Source of the DNA: Acidobacteriota bacterium
GTDB lineage: Bacteria; Acidobacteriota; Vicinamibacteria; Vicinamibacterales; JACQTH01
Reading direction: 5' to 3'
Assembly (NCBI GenBank): GCA_016210935.1
Contig: JACQTH010000228.1
Location: forward strand, 1-5,886
DNA: 5,886 nucleotides
The notes under the pieces were generated by a model. The model had not been told where the DNA came from. It saw only the letters and a program-made list of their open reading frames with translations, and made no database searches. Shown piece by piece: positions 1 to 5,600 of the stretch. Made by a program: the position numbers and the translations under genes. Each line of letters opens with the position of its first letter. Within the stretch, counting starts at the first letter, position 1.

Positions 1-1
1 G

Positions 2-121
2 ATGATCCTGCGGGCGCTTCTCGGGTTGACGCTGGAGCAGGTGGGCGCGATCGCCCAGGCCAACGACGAGCTGTATCTCGTTGAGATCGATCCGGGAGCG
101 CCGCCACCCTGTGGAAGATGA
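2..121 (+). CDS. C-terminal fragment, possible histidine phosphatase (partial)
   Basis: An open frame enters from the left edge and stops at TGA 119-121, giving 39 residues that begin MILRALLGLTLEQVGAIAQA and end with a Pro-rich tail (PGAPPPCGR). The pattern of a short helix with R-A-L-L-G-L-T-L-E, then a polar N-D-E-L-Y-L-V-E-I strand, is what follows the second catalytic histidine in phosphoglycerate-mutase-like histidine phosphatases, where a conserved His-Gly leads into such a helix and a final beta strand. The catalytic residues would lie upstream of the window, so the activity cannot be verified. Codon use is GC-rich like the neighbours. The true start is outside; the Met at base 2 is probably internal. 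It could equally be the end of another alpha/beta enzyme. It is followed by a 74-base gap and the gamma-glutamyltransferase-like gene on the same strand. Confidence 0.45.
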   Translation: MILRALLGLTLEQVGAIAQANDELYLVEIDPGAPPPCGR

Positions 122-151
122 TTACGACCAGGACCCTGAATGAGTTATAAC
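122..151 (+). promoter_or_regulatory. weak candidate sigma-70-type promoter
   Basis: The 74 bases between the upstream stop and the gamma-glutamyltransferase-like start are the most AT-rich of the left end. TATAAC at 146-151 matches five of six bases of a -10 box, and TTACGA at 122-127 is a poor -35 box 18 bases upstream. Transcription would start near 158, leaving a leader of about 38 bases. This rests only on matching the consensus, and read-through from the upstream gene is equally possible. Confidence 0.25.
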
Positions 152-183
152 GTTCCCAAACCCCGAGACCTTTCGCCGCATTC

Positions 184-189
184 AGGAGG
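184..189 (+). promoter_or_regulatory. ribosome binding site of the gamma-glutamyltransferase-like gene
   Basis: AGGAGG, a full-strength Shine-Dalgarno sequence, ends 6 bases before ATG 196. It fixes the start of the reading frame at 196 and argues against the overlapping frame that opens at 189, whose start lies inside this site. Confidence 0.85.
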
Positions 190-195
190 TGCCCC

Positions 196-1959
196 ATGAC
201 GTGTCGGATTCTGCTGACCCTCGCGGCGGTCCTCTTCGTCCTGCCATACGCGCCCACCCGCGCGCAGGACGCGTGGCGTCCCACCGTCGTGTCGTCGAAC
301 GGGATGGTCGCGGCCGGACATCCGCTCGCCGCCGAGGCCGGCATGCGGATTCTGAGAGCCGGCGGCAACGCCGTGGACGCTGCCATCGCGACATGGGCCG
401 TCCAGGGCCAGGTCGAGCCCGGCATGACAGGCCTTGGCGGCGACATGTTCGTCCTCGTGTACCTCGCCAAGACCAACGAGGTGAAATTCATCAACGGCTC
501 CGGCTTTGCCGCGAAGGCCGCGACGATCGACTTCTACAAATCCAGAGGCGACATTCCTGCCGACGGACCCCTATCCATTCAGATTCCCGGCGCGGTTGGC
601 GGGGCCGTCCTCGCGGTGCAGAAGTACGGCACGAAACCGCTGATCGACGTCCTGGCGCCAGCCATCGAGATGGCCGAATCCGGGGTCCCGATCAGCGAGA
701 ACCTTGCGCGCGGCCTTTCGGGCGCGCGCGCGAAGCTGTCGAAGTTCGACTCGACGAAGAAGATCTGGTTCACGGGCGACCGCCCGCTTCAAGCCGGCGA
801 CATCGTCGTCAACAAGGATCTCGCGCGCACGCTGCGCGCGATTGCCACGAACGGCGCCGACGGTTTTTACAAGGGGCAGGTCGCGAAGAACACCGCCGAC
901 TACCTGAAGGCGCATGGCGGCATCATCACGGAAGCGGATCTCGCGAGCTACTTCGCCTACGAAGACACGCCGATCAGGATCACATATCGTGGCATCGACG
1001 TCTACGAGTGCCCGCCGAACTCACAGGGCATCGTGATGCTGGAGGCGCTGAACATCCTCGAGGGCTTCAATCTGCGGTACATGGGGCATCAGAGCGCGCC
1101 GTATCTCCATGTCATCACCGAGGCCCTGAAGCTCTCCTTTGCGGATCGCAACAAGTACATCGCCGATCCGAAATTCACGCCCAACATGCCGGTGAAGGAG
1201 CTGCTGTCGAAGGAATACGCGGCAGCGCGGCGCGCGCTCATCGACCCGAATCGCGCGATCGACGGCGAAGCCCCGCCGGGAGATCCGCGACGAGCGTCAC
1301 CGACGACGCAGCCCGCGTATGCGTCCCCGCGCGTGTCGCCGACGACCGTGGGAGCATTCGATCCGGATGAGTTCCTCAACCTGACGACTTACCTCGCCGT
1401 GGTGGACAAGGACCGGAACATGGTGTCGGTCACCTCGAGTCTGCTGAGCGGGTTCGGCAGCGGCATGGTGGCCGAGGGCAACGGGTTCATCCTGAACGAC
1501 CGGATGCGGTACTTCTGGTTCGAGCCGGACAACGTGAATTCGCTGCAACCCGGGAAGCGCGTTCGACAGACGATCAACCCGGCGCTGGCCGTGAAGGATG
1601 GAAAGCCGTATGTGGTCTTCGGCACGCCTGGCGCCGACACGCAGCCGCAGGCGCAGCTCCAGTTCTTCCTCAACGTGGCGGAATTCGGGCTGTCGGTGCA
1701 GGAAGCGCTCGAGCAGCCGACCGTGATCAGCGAGGGGTTCCAGAGCTCGTATTACCCGCACAACGCCTCGGGACGTTTGTTGGTGTCCGCGATGCTGCCG
1801 GAGCACGTGCGACTCTCGCTCGCCAAAATGGGGCACAAGCTGGATGTGCGCACCTCGCGGGGTGTCGGGTCTGTGAAGGCCATCATGATTCATCCGCGCA
1901 CGGGCGTCCTGATGGGCGGCGTGAGCCCGACGGGGGATAGTTATGTGGTGGCCTATTGA
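196..1959 (+). CDS. exported gamma-glutamyltransferase-family protein (Ntn hydrolase) with altered substrate pocket
   Basis: Members of this family are periplasmic N-terminal-nucleophile hydrolases that cut themselves into two chains and transfer or hydrolyse gamma-glutamyl or related acyl groups. The 587-residue length is normal. Residues 1-23 form a signal peptide ending A-R-A/Q. The family signature MVAAGHPLAAEAG...GGNAVDAA lies at 37-63, followed by EPGMTGLGGD at 74-83. The small chain should begin at Thr397 in the sequence L-T-T-Y-L-A-V-V-D-K-D, the counterpart of TTHYSVVDKD in the E. coli enzyme. GFGSGMVAEGNGFILND (419-435) and FGTPGADTQPQ (475-485) complete the small chain. A Pro/Thr/Ala-rich linker (about 352-395) precedes the cleavage site. 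The usual glutamyl-binding Arg, Asn, Asp and Ser-Ser appear replaced (see findings), so the substrate is uncertain; the GTPG-D-Q form resembles the YwrD/cephalosporin-acylase-like branch. The start is fixed by the strong ribosome site. It is probably transcribed on its own. Confidence 0.93.
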   Translation: MTCRILLTLAAVLFVLPYAPTRAQDAWRPTVVSSNGMVAAGHPLAAEAGMRILRAGGNAVDAAIATWAVQGQVEPGMTGLGGDMFVLVYLAKTNEVKFINGSGFAAKAATIDFYKSRGDIPADGPLSIQIPGAVGGAVLAVQKYGTKPLIDVLAPAIEMAESGVPISENLARGLSGARAKLSKFDSTKKIWFTGDRPLQAGDIVVNKDLARTLRAIATNGADGFYKGQVAKNTADYLKAHGGIITEADLASYFAYEDTPIRITYRGIDVYECPPNSQGIVMLEALNILEGFNLRYMGHQSAPYLHVITEALKLSFADRNKYIADPKFTPNMPVKELLSKEYAAARRALIDPNRAIDGEAPPGDPRRASPTTQPAYASPRVSPTTVGAFDPDEFLNLTTYLAVVDKDRNMVSVTSSLLSGFGSGMVAEGNGFILNDRMRYFWFEPDNVNSLQPGKRVRQTINPALAVKDGKPYVVFGTPGADTQPQAQLQFFLNVAEFGLSVQEALEQPTVISEGFQSSYYPHNASGRLLVSAMLPEHVRLSLAKMGHKLDVRTSRGVGSVKAIMIHPRTGVLMGGVSPTGDSYVVAY

Positions 1960-1962
1960 ACG

Positions 1963-2111
1963 GAAGGAGCTAGGAGCTAGGAGCGAGGAGCTAGGAGTTA
2001 GGAGTGAGCTGGAGGAGTGAGGAGTAAGGCGCTGGACGCTATCGCGGTGACCTGGCTCCTGGCTTCTAGGGGCTGTCTCCTAGCTCCTCGCTCCTCGCTC
2101 CTCGCTTCTTC
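1963..2111. repeat. heptamer (AGGAGCT) tandem repeat forming a long inverted repeat
   Basis: From 1965 to about 2027 the plus strand is a degenerate array of the heptamer AGGAGCT (variants AGGAGCG, AGGAGTT, AGGAGTG, AGGAGTA). From 2077 to 2111 comes the reverse complement, CTCCTAG followed by CTCCTCG repeats. The arms 1963-1997 and 2077-2111 pair at 32 of 35 positions. Breaks are at 1978/2096 and 1971/2103, with G-T at 1967/2107, and 1979-1997 against 2077-2095 is a perfect 19-base match. The spacer of about 79 bases is not repeated. It fills the gap between the gamma-glutamyltransferase-like stop (1959) and the next gene's ribosome site (2117). It may act as a transcription barrier for the upstream gene, a leader structure for the downstream gene, or a mobile repeat; there is no T-tract. 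Confidence 0.85.
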
Positions 2112-2116
2112 TTCTT

Positions 2117-2121
2117 GGAGG
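2117..2121 (+). promoter_or_regulatory. ribosome binding site of the NTF2-like gene
   Basis: GGAGG lies 4 bases before ATG 2126 (GGAGGTG counting two more complementary bases). It sits only six bases beyond the right arm of the large inverted repeat, so folding of that repeat could affect its access. It picks ATG 2126 as the start over the overlapping frame that opens at 2017. Confidence 0.75.
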
Positions 2122-2125
2122 TGTC

Positions 2126-2623
2126 ATGTTCAAATCGTCAGCCATTGCGACCGCGCTGCTCTTAGCGGTGGCTATCGTGCCGGCGACGTGGGCCCAACCC
2201 CCGCAGGCGAAACGCGACCCGGCGGCCGATCAGGCGGCCGTGCAGCAGACGGTCGAGGAATTCCTGCGGACCCTGGGCCAGCGGGACCTCGACAAGCTGC
2301 CGCGATTCCTGACCCAGAAGGCCGTCATCGTGGTCGTGCGCCAGCGAGGGGGCGCCTTCACGACCTCGCACCAGACGGCCGACGAGTGGCTCGCGGCACT
2401 GCGGCGCGCCACGAACCCGCAACCCTTCGAAGAGCCGCTGTCGAATATCACCGTTACGGTCGAAAGCGGGCATCTTGCCCATCTGCGCGCCGACTTCAGC
2501 GTCGTCCGCGACGGGAAGACCATGTCGGCCGGTGTGGATTACTTCACGCTGGTCAAAGAGGGCCCGGATGAGTGGAAGATTGCGATGATCGCGTATACGT
2601 CACTGCCGGCGCCCGGGACATAG
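2126..2623 (+). CDS. exported NTF2-like (SnoaL/DUF4440-type) protein
   Basis: This 165-residue protein has a clear signal peptide: Lys3, a hydrophobic stretch at about 6-20, and cleavage expected after T-W-A (residue 23). The mature part begins with a helix (about 34-53, AADQAAVQQTVEEFLRTL) followed by QRDLDKLPRFLTQKAVIV. It ends in antiparallel strands VTVESGHLAHLRADFSVV, SAGVDYFTLVKEG and EWKIAMIAYTS. A helix followed by 'D...L...F...A' and a closing strand with D-E-W-K-I is the pattern of the NTF2-like cone fold (SnoaL-like, DUF4440, lumazine-binding-like families). These small periplasmic proteins bind small molecules or act as simple enzymes; no catalytic set can be assigned here. It follows the gamma-glutamyltransferase-like gene on the same strand but is separated from it by the 166-base repeat region, so co-transcription is uncertain. 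Its 3' end faces the minus-strand cluster. Confidence 0.82.
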   Translation: MFKSSAIATALLLAVAIVPATWAQPPQAKRDPAADQAAVQQTVEEFLRTLGQRDLDKLPRFLTQKAVIVVVRQRGGAFTTSHQTADEWLAALRRATNPQPFEEPLSNITVTVESGHLAHLRADFSVVRDGKTMSAGVDYFTLVKEGPDEWKIAMIAYTSLPAPGT

Positions 2624-2642
2624 CGAGACCGCCGGAGAATCC

Positions 2643-2706
2643 TCGTGGCTTCCGGCTTTAGCCGGAAGACAGCGGCAGATCTTCCGCCTGAAGGCGGAAG
2701 CCACGA
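2643..2706. repeat. REP-like double hairpin between convergent genes
   Basis: Two hairpins, each with 9-base arms and a 2-base loop, lie at 2649-2668 (CTTCCGGCT, loop TT, AGCCGGAAG) and 2681-2700 (CTTCCGCCT, loop GA, AGGCGGAAG), 12 bases apart. In addition the outer 12 bases TCGTGGCTTCCG (2643-2654) and CGGAAGCCACGA (2695-2706) are exact reverse complements, so the whole 64-base unit can fold either as two small hairpins or as one long stem. Paired inverted units of this kind are typical of REP/BIME elements. It lies between the convergent stops at 2623 and 2730 and could end transcription from both sides, although neither strand has a clear T-tract. Confidence 0.85.
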
Positions 2707-2729
2707 AGCATCCTCCGGGTTCCCGCTTC

Positions 2730-3407
2730 CTACCGAAACGCAAAGAACCCGATCACCATCAGCAGGACCGCGACGACGATCGTCAGGATTCTGAGGCCGT
2801 CGTACAGCCGGCGGAGCGCGGCGTGCTTCGCCTCGTTCTTCAGCGAGAGGCTGTGGAGCTGCACGGCCAGTTCGGCGTTGAGCTGTCCGATGTGGACCTC
2901 GCGCCAGGCCTGCCAGTGCTCGTCGGCGGTCCGCTGGACCACATCCTCGTAGTACCGGAGACCAACGGGACAGTTCTCCAGGCTGCCCTCTTCCGGCGCG
3001 TTCAACCGGGGCCGAAACCGGCGGGGGCGGAGGGTGTCAATCGCGGCCACGAAGAAATACAGCGCCACCACGGCGTACACGACGAACGCCGCCGCGATCC
3101 AGGAGCGCGCCCCCGGGGGAATCATGTTGACGGCGTCCGTTCTGGCGCCGATCACGTAGAGCGCCGCGTTGAGCGCGCCCATCAGGATGACGGCGAACCG
3201 CGCTTCGCGGTTGGCGATGTCGACGAGCTCGTACGCTTCGTCCATCGCGTCGTTCAACGCCCGGTACCGCTCCCACGAGTCGAGCGGACGCGTGGCGTCC
3301 ATGCGTTTGTGTTCCTTGAGCAACCGCTTCTGCTCCGCCGCGGTTGGTTCCGCCGGCGTCGCACCGGCCGCTCCCACGAACGGGATGACGTGCGTGCGTT
3401 CGTTCAT
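2730..3407 (-). CDS. three-helix membrane protein resembling the Pycsar effector domain (PycTM-like)
   Basis: This 225-residue protein has a charged N-terminal segment and three predicted membrane helices: about 70-88 (ARFAVILMGALNAALYVIG), 102-123 (SWIAAAFVVYAVVALYFFVAAI) and 206-223 (ILTIVVAVLLMVIGFFAF). Between helices 2 and 3 lies a roughly 80-residue soluble, mostly helical part with L-R-P-R at 126-129, RYYEDVV at 151-157 and a long helix (173-203: QLNAELAVQLHSLSLKNEAK) running into helix 3. A helix pair followed by L-R-P-R, an aromatic/acidic loop, then Q-L-hydrophobic-K-N-x-K and a final membrane helix is the layout of the PycTM/DUF5706 effector family. That family permeabilises the membrane on cyclic pyrimidine signals. 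No cyclase gene is visible, so a defence role is not shown. The start lies 4 bases after the porin stop, with no good ribosome site, suggesting translational coupling. It is the last gene of the cluster. Confidence 0.8.
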   Translation of the reverse strand: MNERTHVIPFVGAAGATPAEPTAAEQKRLLKEHKRMDATRPLDSWERYRALNDAMDEAYELVDIANREARFAVILMGALNAALYVIGARTDAVNMIPPGARSWIAAAFVVYAVVALYFFVAAIDTLRPRRFRPRLNAPEEGSLENCPVGLRYYEDVVQRTADEHWQAWREVHIGQLNAELAVQLHSLSLKNEAKHAALRRLYDGLRILTIVVAVLLMVIGFFAFR

Positions 3408-3411
3408 ACGA

Positions 3412-4719
3412 TTACATCGCCCATTGCAGCCGCAGGCCCCAGCGCCAGTGATGATCCCGATTCGGGTCCGGACGCCGTTCCGGGTCGCTGAAGCTCTCGC
3501 GATTCAGGTTCGTCAAGACCTTGATCCACCGATTGATGTGCCAGTTCAGGCCGACCGTCGCGATCCGCACCTGGTTCTCGAACAGATATTCCGCGCGCGG
3601 CTGGCGGAATGGCAGATCGCCGCGCCCCGCGCTCCCGAAGGCGATCTCCTCGACCCGCGCGGCGATCTCGAAATCGCCGGCGCCGCGATCGAAGAACCGG
3701 CGCCTGCCTGAAGGCGCCGGCGAGTCCTGCTTCGTCCGTGCATGGCGACGTTTCCCGCGAACGGCCGTCCAGGCGCCGCTGGCGTACCAGCCGGTCGCGA
3801 CGGCGTCCGACAGGTCGGCATCCGCCAGGCCCTGGCCGCGCCGCTGGTCCCGAAGTTGCAGCCATTCCGCGTCCAGTTGGTACCGCTCCTGATGCCACGC
3901 CGCTTCGGCGCCGACGCGCAGCCGCCGTCCTTTGACGTAGACCGGCTCGAAGAACCTGAATCCCGCCGGTGTTCTGCCGGGCAGACTGTTCAAGCCGTCG
4001 GGCACGGATCCGCGGGTGGCCGAGGCGCCGATCTTCAGATGTTTGACGCCCGCGTGGGTCGTGAACCGCGCGGCTGCGGTCCGGCCGGCCCCTTCACGAT
4101 CGCCACGTCGCGCCGTGTCGCCGTCCTGACGGAAGAGCCCCACCTGATAGTCGAGCCAGCGCCCCGCGGCGCGGCCGTGAATCATGATGCCGGTGTCGCG
4201 TCCCGGCGCCAGCGTCTCGGCGGCCATCGACCGATCGATGAACGGCAGATCGACGATGCTCGTGAGCTGCTCGGCGCTGAACGGCACCTTGAAGCGGCCG
4301 ACCTGCACCTGCAGCGGCCGCCCGATCCTGACGTCGGCGAAGACGTCACGCCACGGGATACGGCTGCCGATTTCGCGATCCAGCTCGAACGAGACACGGT
4401 CGAACAGCGCGACGTCCACGCCAATTCGGCGCTTGGCCAGATCGAAGGCGAACTCCTCGCGAGTCGACTCGCTCGATCCGACGTCGGTCTGCAGCTTCGT
4501 TCGCAGGCTCGCGCGCATCGATGTGCCGACCTTCAGCGTCGGCCGGTTCGCGAATTCGACCCGCACCTGCGCGAACGCCAAATCCGCGAGCGCCACGAGC
4601 GCGAGCGCTGCCAGAATCGCGCGCACTAGCCGTGCTTGCACGGCTAGTAACGAAGCTTCGCGTGCTTCGCTGGTCGGTTTGAGGCGCCGCTTCACTGCTC
4701 GCTCAACACGCCGCGGCAT
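3412..4719 (-). CDS. phosphate-selective porin O/P-type outer-membrane protein
   Basis: OprP/OprO-type porins are outer-membrane beta-barrels that pass anions such as phosphate or polyphosphate. The 435-residue product has a hydrophobic signal segment at about 32-50 (LVRAILAALALVALADLAFA), cleaved before Gln51, after an unusually long charged N-region. Family signs are alternating beta strands from 61 on (TLKVGTSMRASLRTKLQTD), VQVGRFKVPFSAEQLTS (138-154), PFIDRSMAAETLAPGRDTGIMIHG (159-182, the F-x-x-R-S...P-x-R-D-x-G motif), GAGDFEIAARVEEI (346-359) and TVGLNWHINRWIKVLTNLNRE (388-408). The C-terminus is RLQWAM rather than a terminal Phe. ATG 4719 is preceded by AGG at modest spacing and overlaps the PLD gene by 17 bases. 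GTG starts nearer the hydrophobic segment are possible. Two palindromes lie inside the frame (residues 24-32 and 333-341). Phosphate selectivity itself is not shown; the binding lysines cannot be placed. Confidence 0.88.
   Translation of the reverse strand: MPRRVERAVKRRLKPTSEAREASLLAVQARLVRAILAALALVALADLAFAQVRVEFANRPTLKVGTSMRASLRTKLQTDVGSSESTREEFAFDLAKRRIGVDVALFDRVSFELDREIGSRIPWRDVFADVRIGRPLQVQVGRFKVPFSAEQLTSIVDLPFIDRSMAAETLAPGRDTGIMIHGRAAGRWLDYQVGLFRQDGDTARRGDREGAGRTAAARFTTHAGVKHLKIGASATRGSVPDGLNSLPGRTPAGFRFFEPVYVKGRRLRVGAEAAWHQERYQLDAEWLQLRDQRRGQGLADADLSDAVATGWYASGAWTAVRGKRRHARTKQDSPAPSGRRRFFDRGAGDFEIAARVEEIAFGSAGRGDLPFRQPRAEYLFENQVRIATVGLNWHINRWIKVLTNLNRESFSDPERRPDPNRDHHWRWGLRLQWAM
3697..3720. 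repeat. palindrome inside the porin gene
   Basis: CCGGCGCCT (3697-3705) and AGGCGCCGG (3712-3720) are exact reverse complements around the loop GCCTGA. The inner GCCTGAAGGC (3706-3715) is identical to the core of the intergenic hairpin at 2686-2695. It encodes residues 333-341 of the porin (S-P-A-P-S-G-R-R-R), just before the conserved G-A-G-x-F-E-I-A-A-R strand, a place where these porins have a variable loop. It looks like an in-frame REP-type copy with an extra GCCT. Confidence 0.7.
4625..4648. repeat. palindrome in the porin signal-peptide region
   Basis: ACTAGCCGTGC (4625-4635) and GCACGGCTAGT (4638-4648) are perfect 11-base arms around the loop TT, followed closely by the 10-base palindrome CGAAGCTTCG (4651-4660). 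On the minus strand it covers porin codons 24-32, between the predicted ATG and the hydrophobic core of the signal peptide. In mRNA it would form a stable stem about 70 bases after the start codon. Confidence 0.8.
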
Positions 4720-5581
4720 CGACCTGGGCCGGCGGAGCGGGACGCTCCTGAACGGCGACGCGGACGAACTGCGTCAAGTCGGCGAGCAGCTTCCGATCGG
4801 TGACGAGCGCGGCGAGCTCGCGGCGCGCGTCGAGCCCCTCCGGCGACAGTGAAAGGCTTCCGATCATCGCCACGCGATCGTCGACGATCAGCAGCTTGCC
4901 GTGAGAAGGGAAGGGCCCGACGAGATCGTGGCCGAGCACGTCGACGTGCACCCCGGCCGCAAGCTTCTGGCGCAGGAGCGCAATCATCTCCGGGTCGGTG
5001 AGCTTGGGATCGATGATGGCGATTCGGCGTCGCGCTGACAGGAGCAGATCGCGGACGCGATCGCGCGCCGCGTCCGGCGCGATGATGATCCGCTCGGGAA
5101 AATCGGCCAGCGGGCCGCTGTCGCGCCCGCAGTCGTATTCGAACAGCCGGCGAACCGCCCCGACCATCTCCGGATCAGCGGTCCGCAGCAGAAAGTCGCA
5201 GCTTCGGCGGAAACACTTCCGCGTGAAATTCAGGGACCCGATGAGCGCGAGCCGTGAATCGGCCACGACATACTTGGCGTGATACTTGGCCTCCGGGTCG
5301 CGAGGCTCGTGCACCAGCACCCCCCGGCGCTCGAGCTTCTTGCGCAGCCGCCTCCGTTTCTTCTTGCGCTCGCTCGACCGGGCCGTGAGGATCGCCTCGA
5401 TCGTGACGCCACGATCGCACGCCCGGCCGAGCTCGTCCAGGATCCGCCGTTCGTTGCATTTGAAAATCGAGAGGACCAGCCGATCTTCTGCCGAACGGAT
5501 CACCTGGATCACGGTCTCGAGCCGATCGTCCGGGTAGATGACGATTTCTTCGGTGCGCGGTCGAAAGGGTGCGGTGGACAT
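4703..5581 (-). CDS. phospholipase-D-like protein with two HKD motifs
   Basis: Proteins with two HxK(x)4D motifs use the paired histidines to cut or transfer phosphodiester bonds; members include cardiolipin synthases, phospholipases and some nucleases. Counting from ATG 5581 the product has 292 residues. Motif 1 is H101-A-K103-YVVA-D108 followed by GSLNFT (115-120); motif 2 is H227-G-K229-LLIV-D234 followed by GSLSLS (241-246). Both are complete. The N-terminus (EEIVIYPDDRLETVIQVIRSAEDRLVLSIF) is the usual first strand and helix. A very basic patch, ERKKKRRRLRKKLERR (71-86), precedes motif 1 and could contact phospholipid or nucleic acid. No signal peptide or membrane helix is seen, so a cytoplasmic place is likely. 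A longer frame from GTG 5662 exists, but its added 27 residues are translated repeat sequence, so ATG 5581 is preferred, although it has no clear ribosome site. It is probably the first gene of the cluster with the porin. Confidence 0.88.
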   Translation of the reverse strand: MSTAPFRPRTEEIVIYPDDRLETVIQVIRSAEDRLVLSIFKCNERRILDELGRACDRGVTIEAILTARSSERKKKRRRLRKKLERRGVLVHEPRDPEAKYHAKYVVADSRLALIGSLNFTRKCFRRSCDFLLRTADPEMVGAVRRLFEYDCGRDSGPLADFPERIIIAPDAARDRVRDLLLSARRRIAIIDPKLTDPEMIALLRQKLAAGVHVDVLGHDLVGPFPSHGKLLIVDDRVAMIGSLSLSPEGLDARRELAALVTDRKLLADLTQFVRVAVQERPAPPAQVDAAAC

Positions 5582-5600
5582 TAGGTCTGGAGATGGAGTG

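Noticed and set aside
189..1370. Long plus-strand frame (393 codons) overlapping the gamma-glutamyltransferase-like gene
   Set aside because: It is Arg/Gly/His-rich with no recognisable domain, its start lies inside the ribosome site of the real gene, and the other frame has clear family motifs throughout.
1297..1893. Minus-strand frame of 198 codons opposite the gamma-glutamyltransferase-like gene
   Set aside because: It has the composition of an antisense shadow in GC-rich DNA (His/Arg/Val-rich) and no motif; it is explained by the codon use of the plus-strand gene.
1965..2111. Possible CRISPR-like or minisatellite array
   Set aside because: The units are 7 bases and contiguous, with no spacers and an inverted second half, so it is not a CRISPR array.
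2017..2571. Plus-strand frame of 184 codons overlapping the NTF2-like gene
   Set aside because: It starts inside the heptamer repeat with no dedicated start signal and becomes Arg/Gly-rich; the frame from 2126 has a signal peptide and fold pattern.
2643..2706. Insertion sequence ends
   Set aside because: The inverted repeats enclose only about 40 bases with no transposase and no visible target duplication; a REP-type unit fits better.
2823..3491. Plus-strand frame of 222 codons opposite the PycTM-like gene
   Set aside because: There is no hydrophobic or domain pattern, while the minus strand shows three clean membrane helices.
3742..4629. Plus-strand frame of 295 codons opposite the porin
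   Set aside because: The minus strand carries several porin motifs along its length; the plus frame is an Arg/Ala/Asp-rich shadow.
2730..5581. A full Pycsar phage-defence system
   Set aside because: No nucleotide cyclase motif is present in any protein of the window; only a possible effector-type membrane domain is seen.
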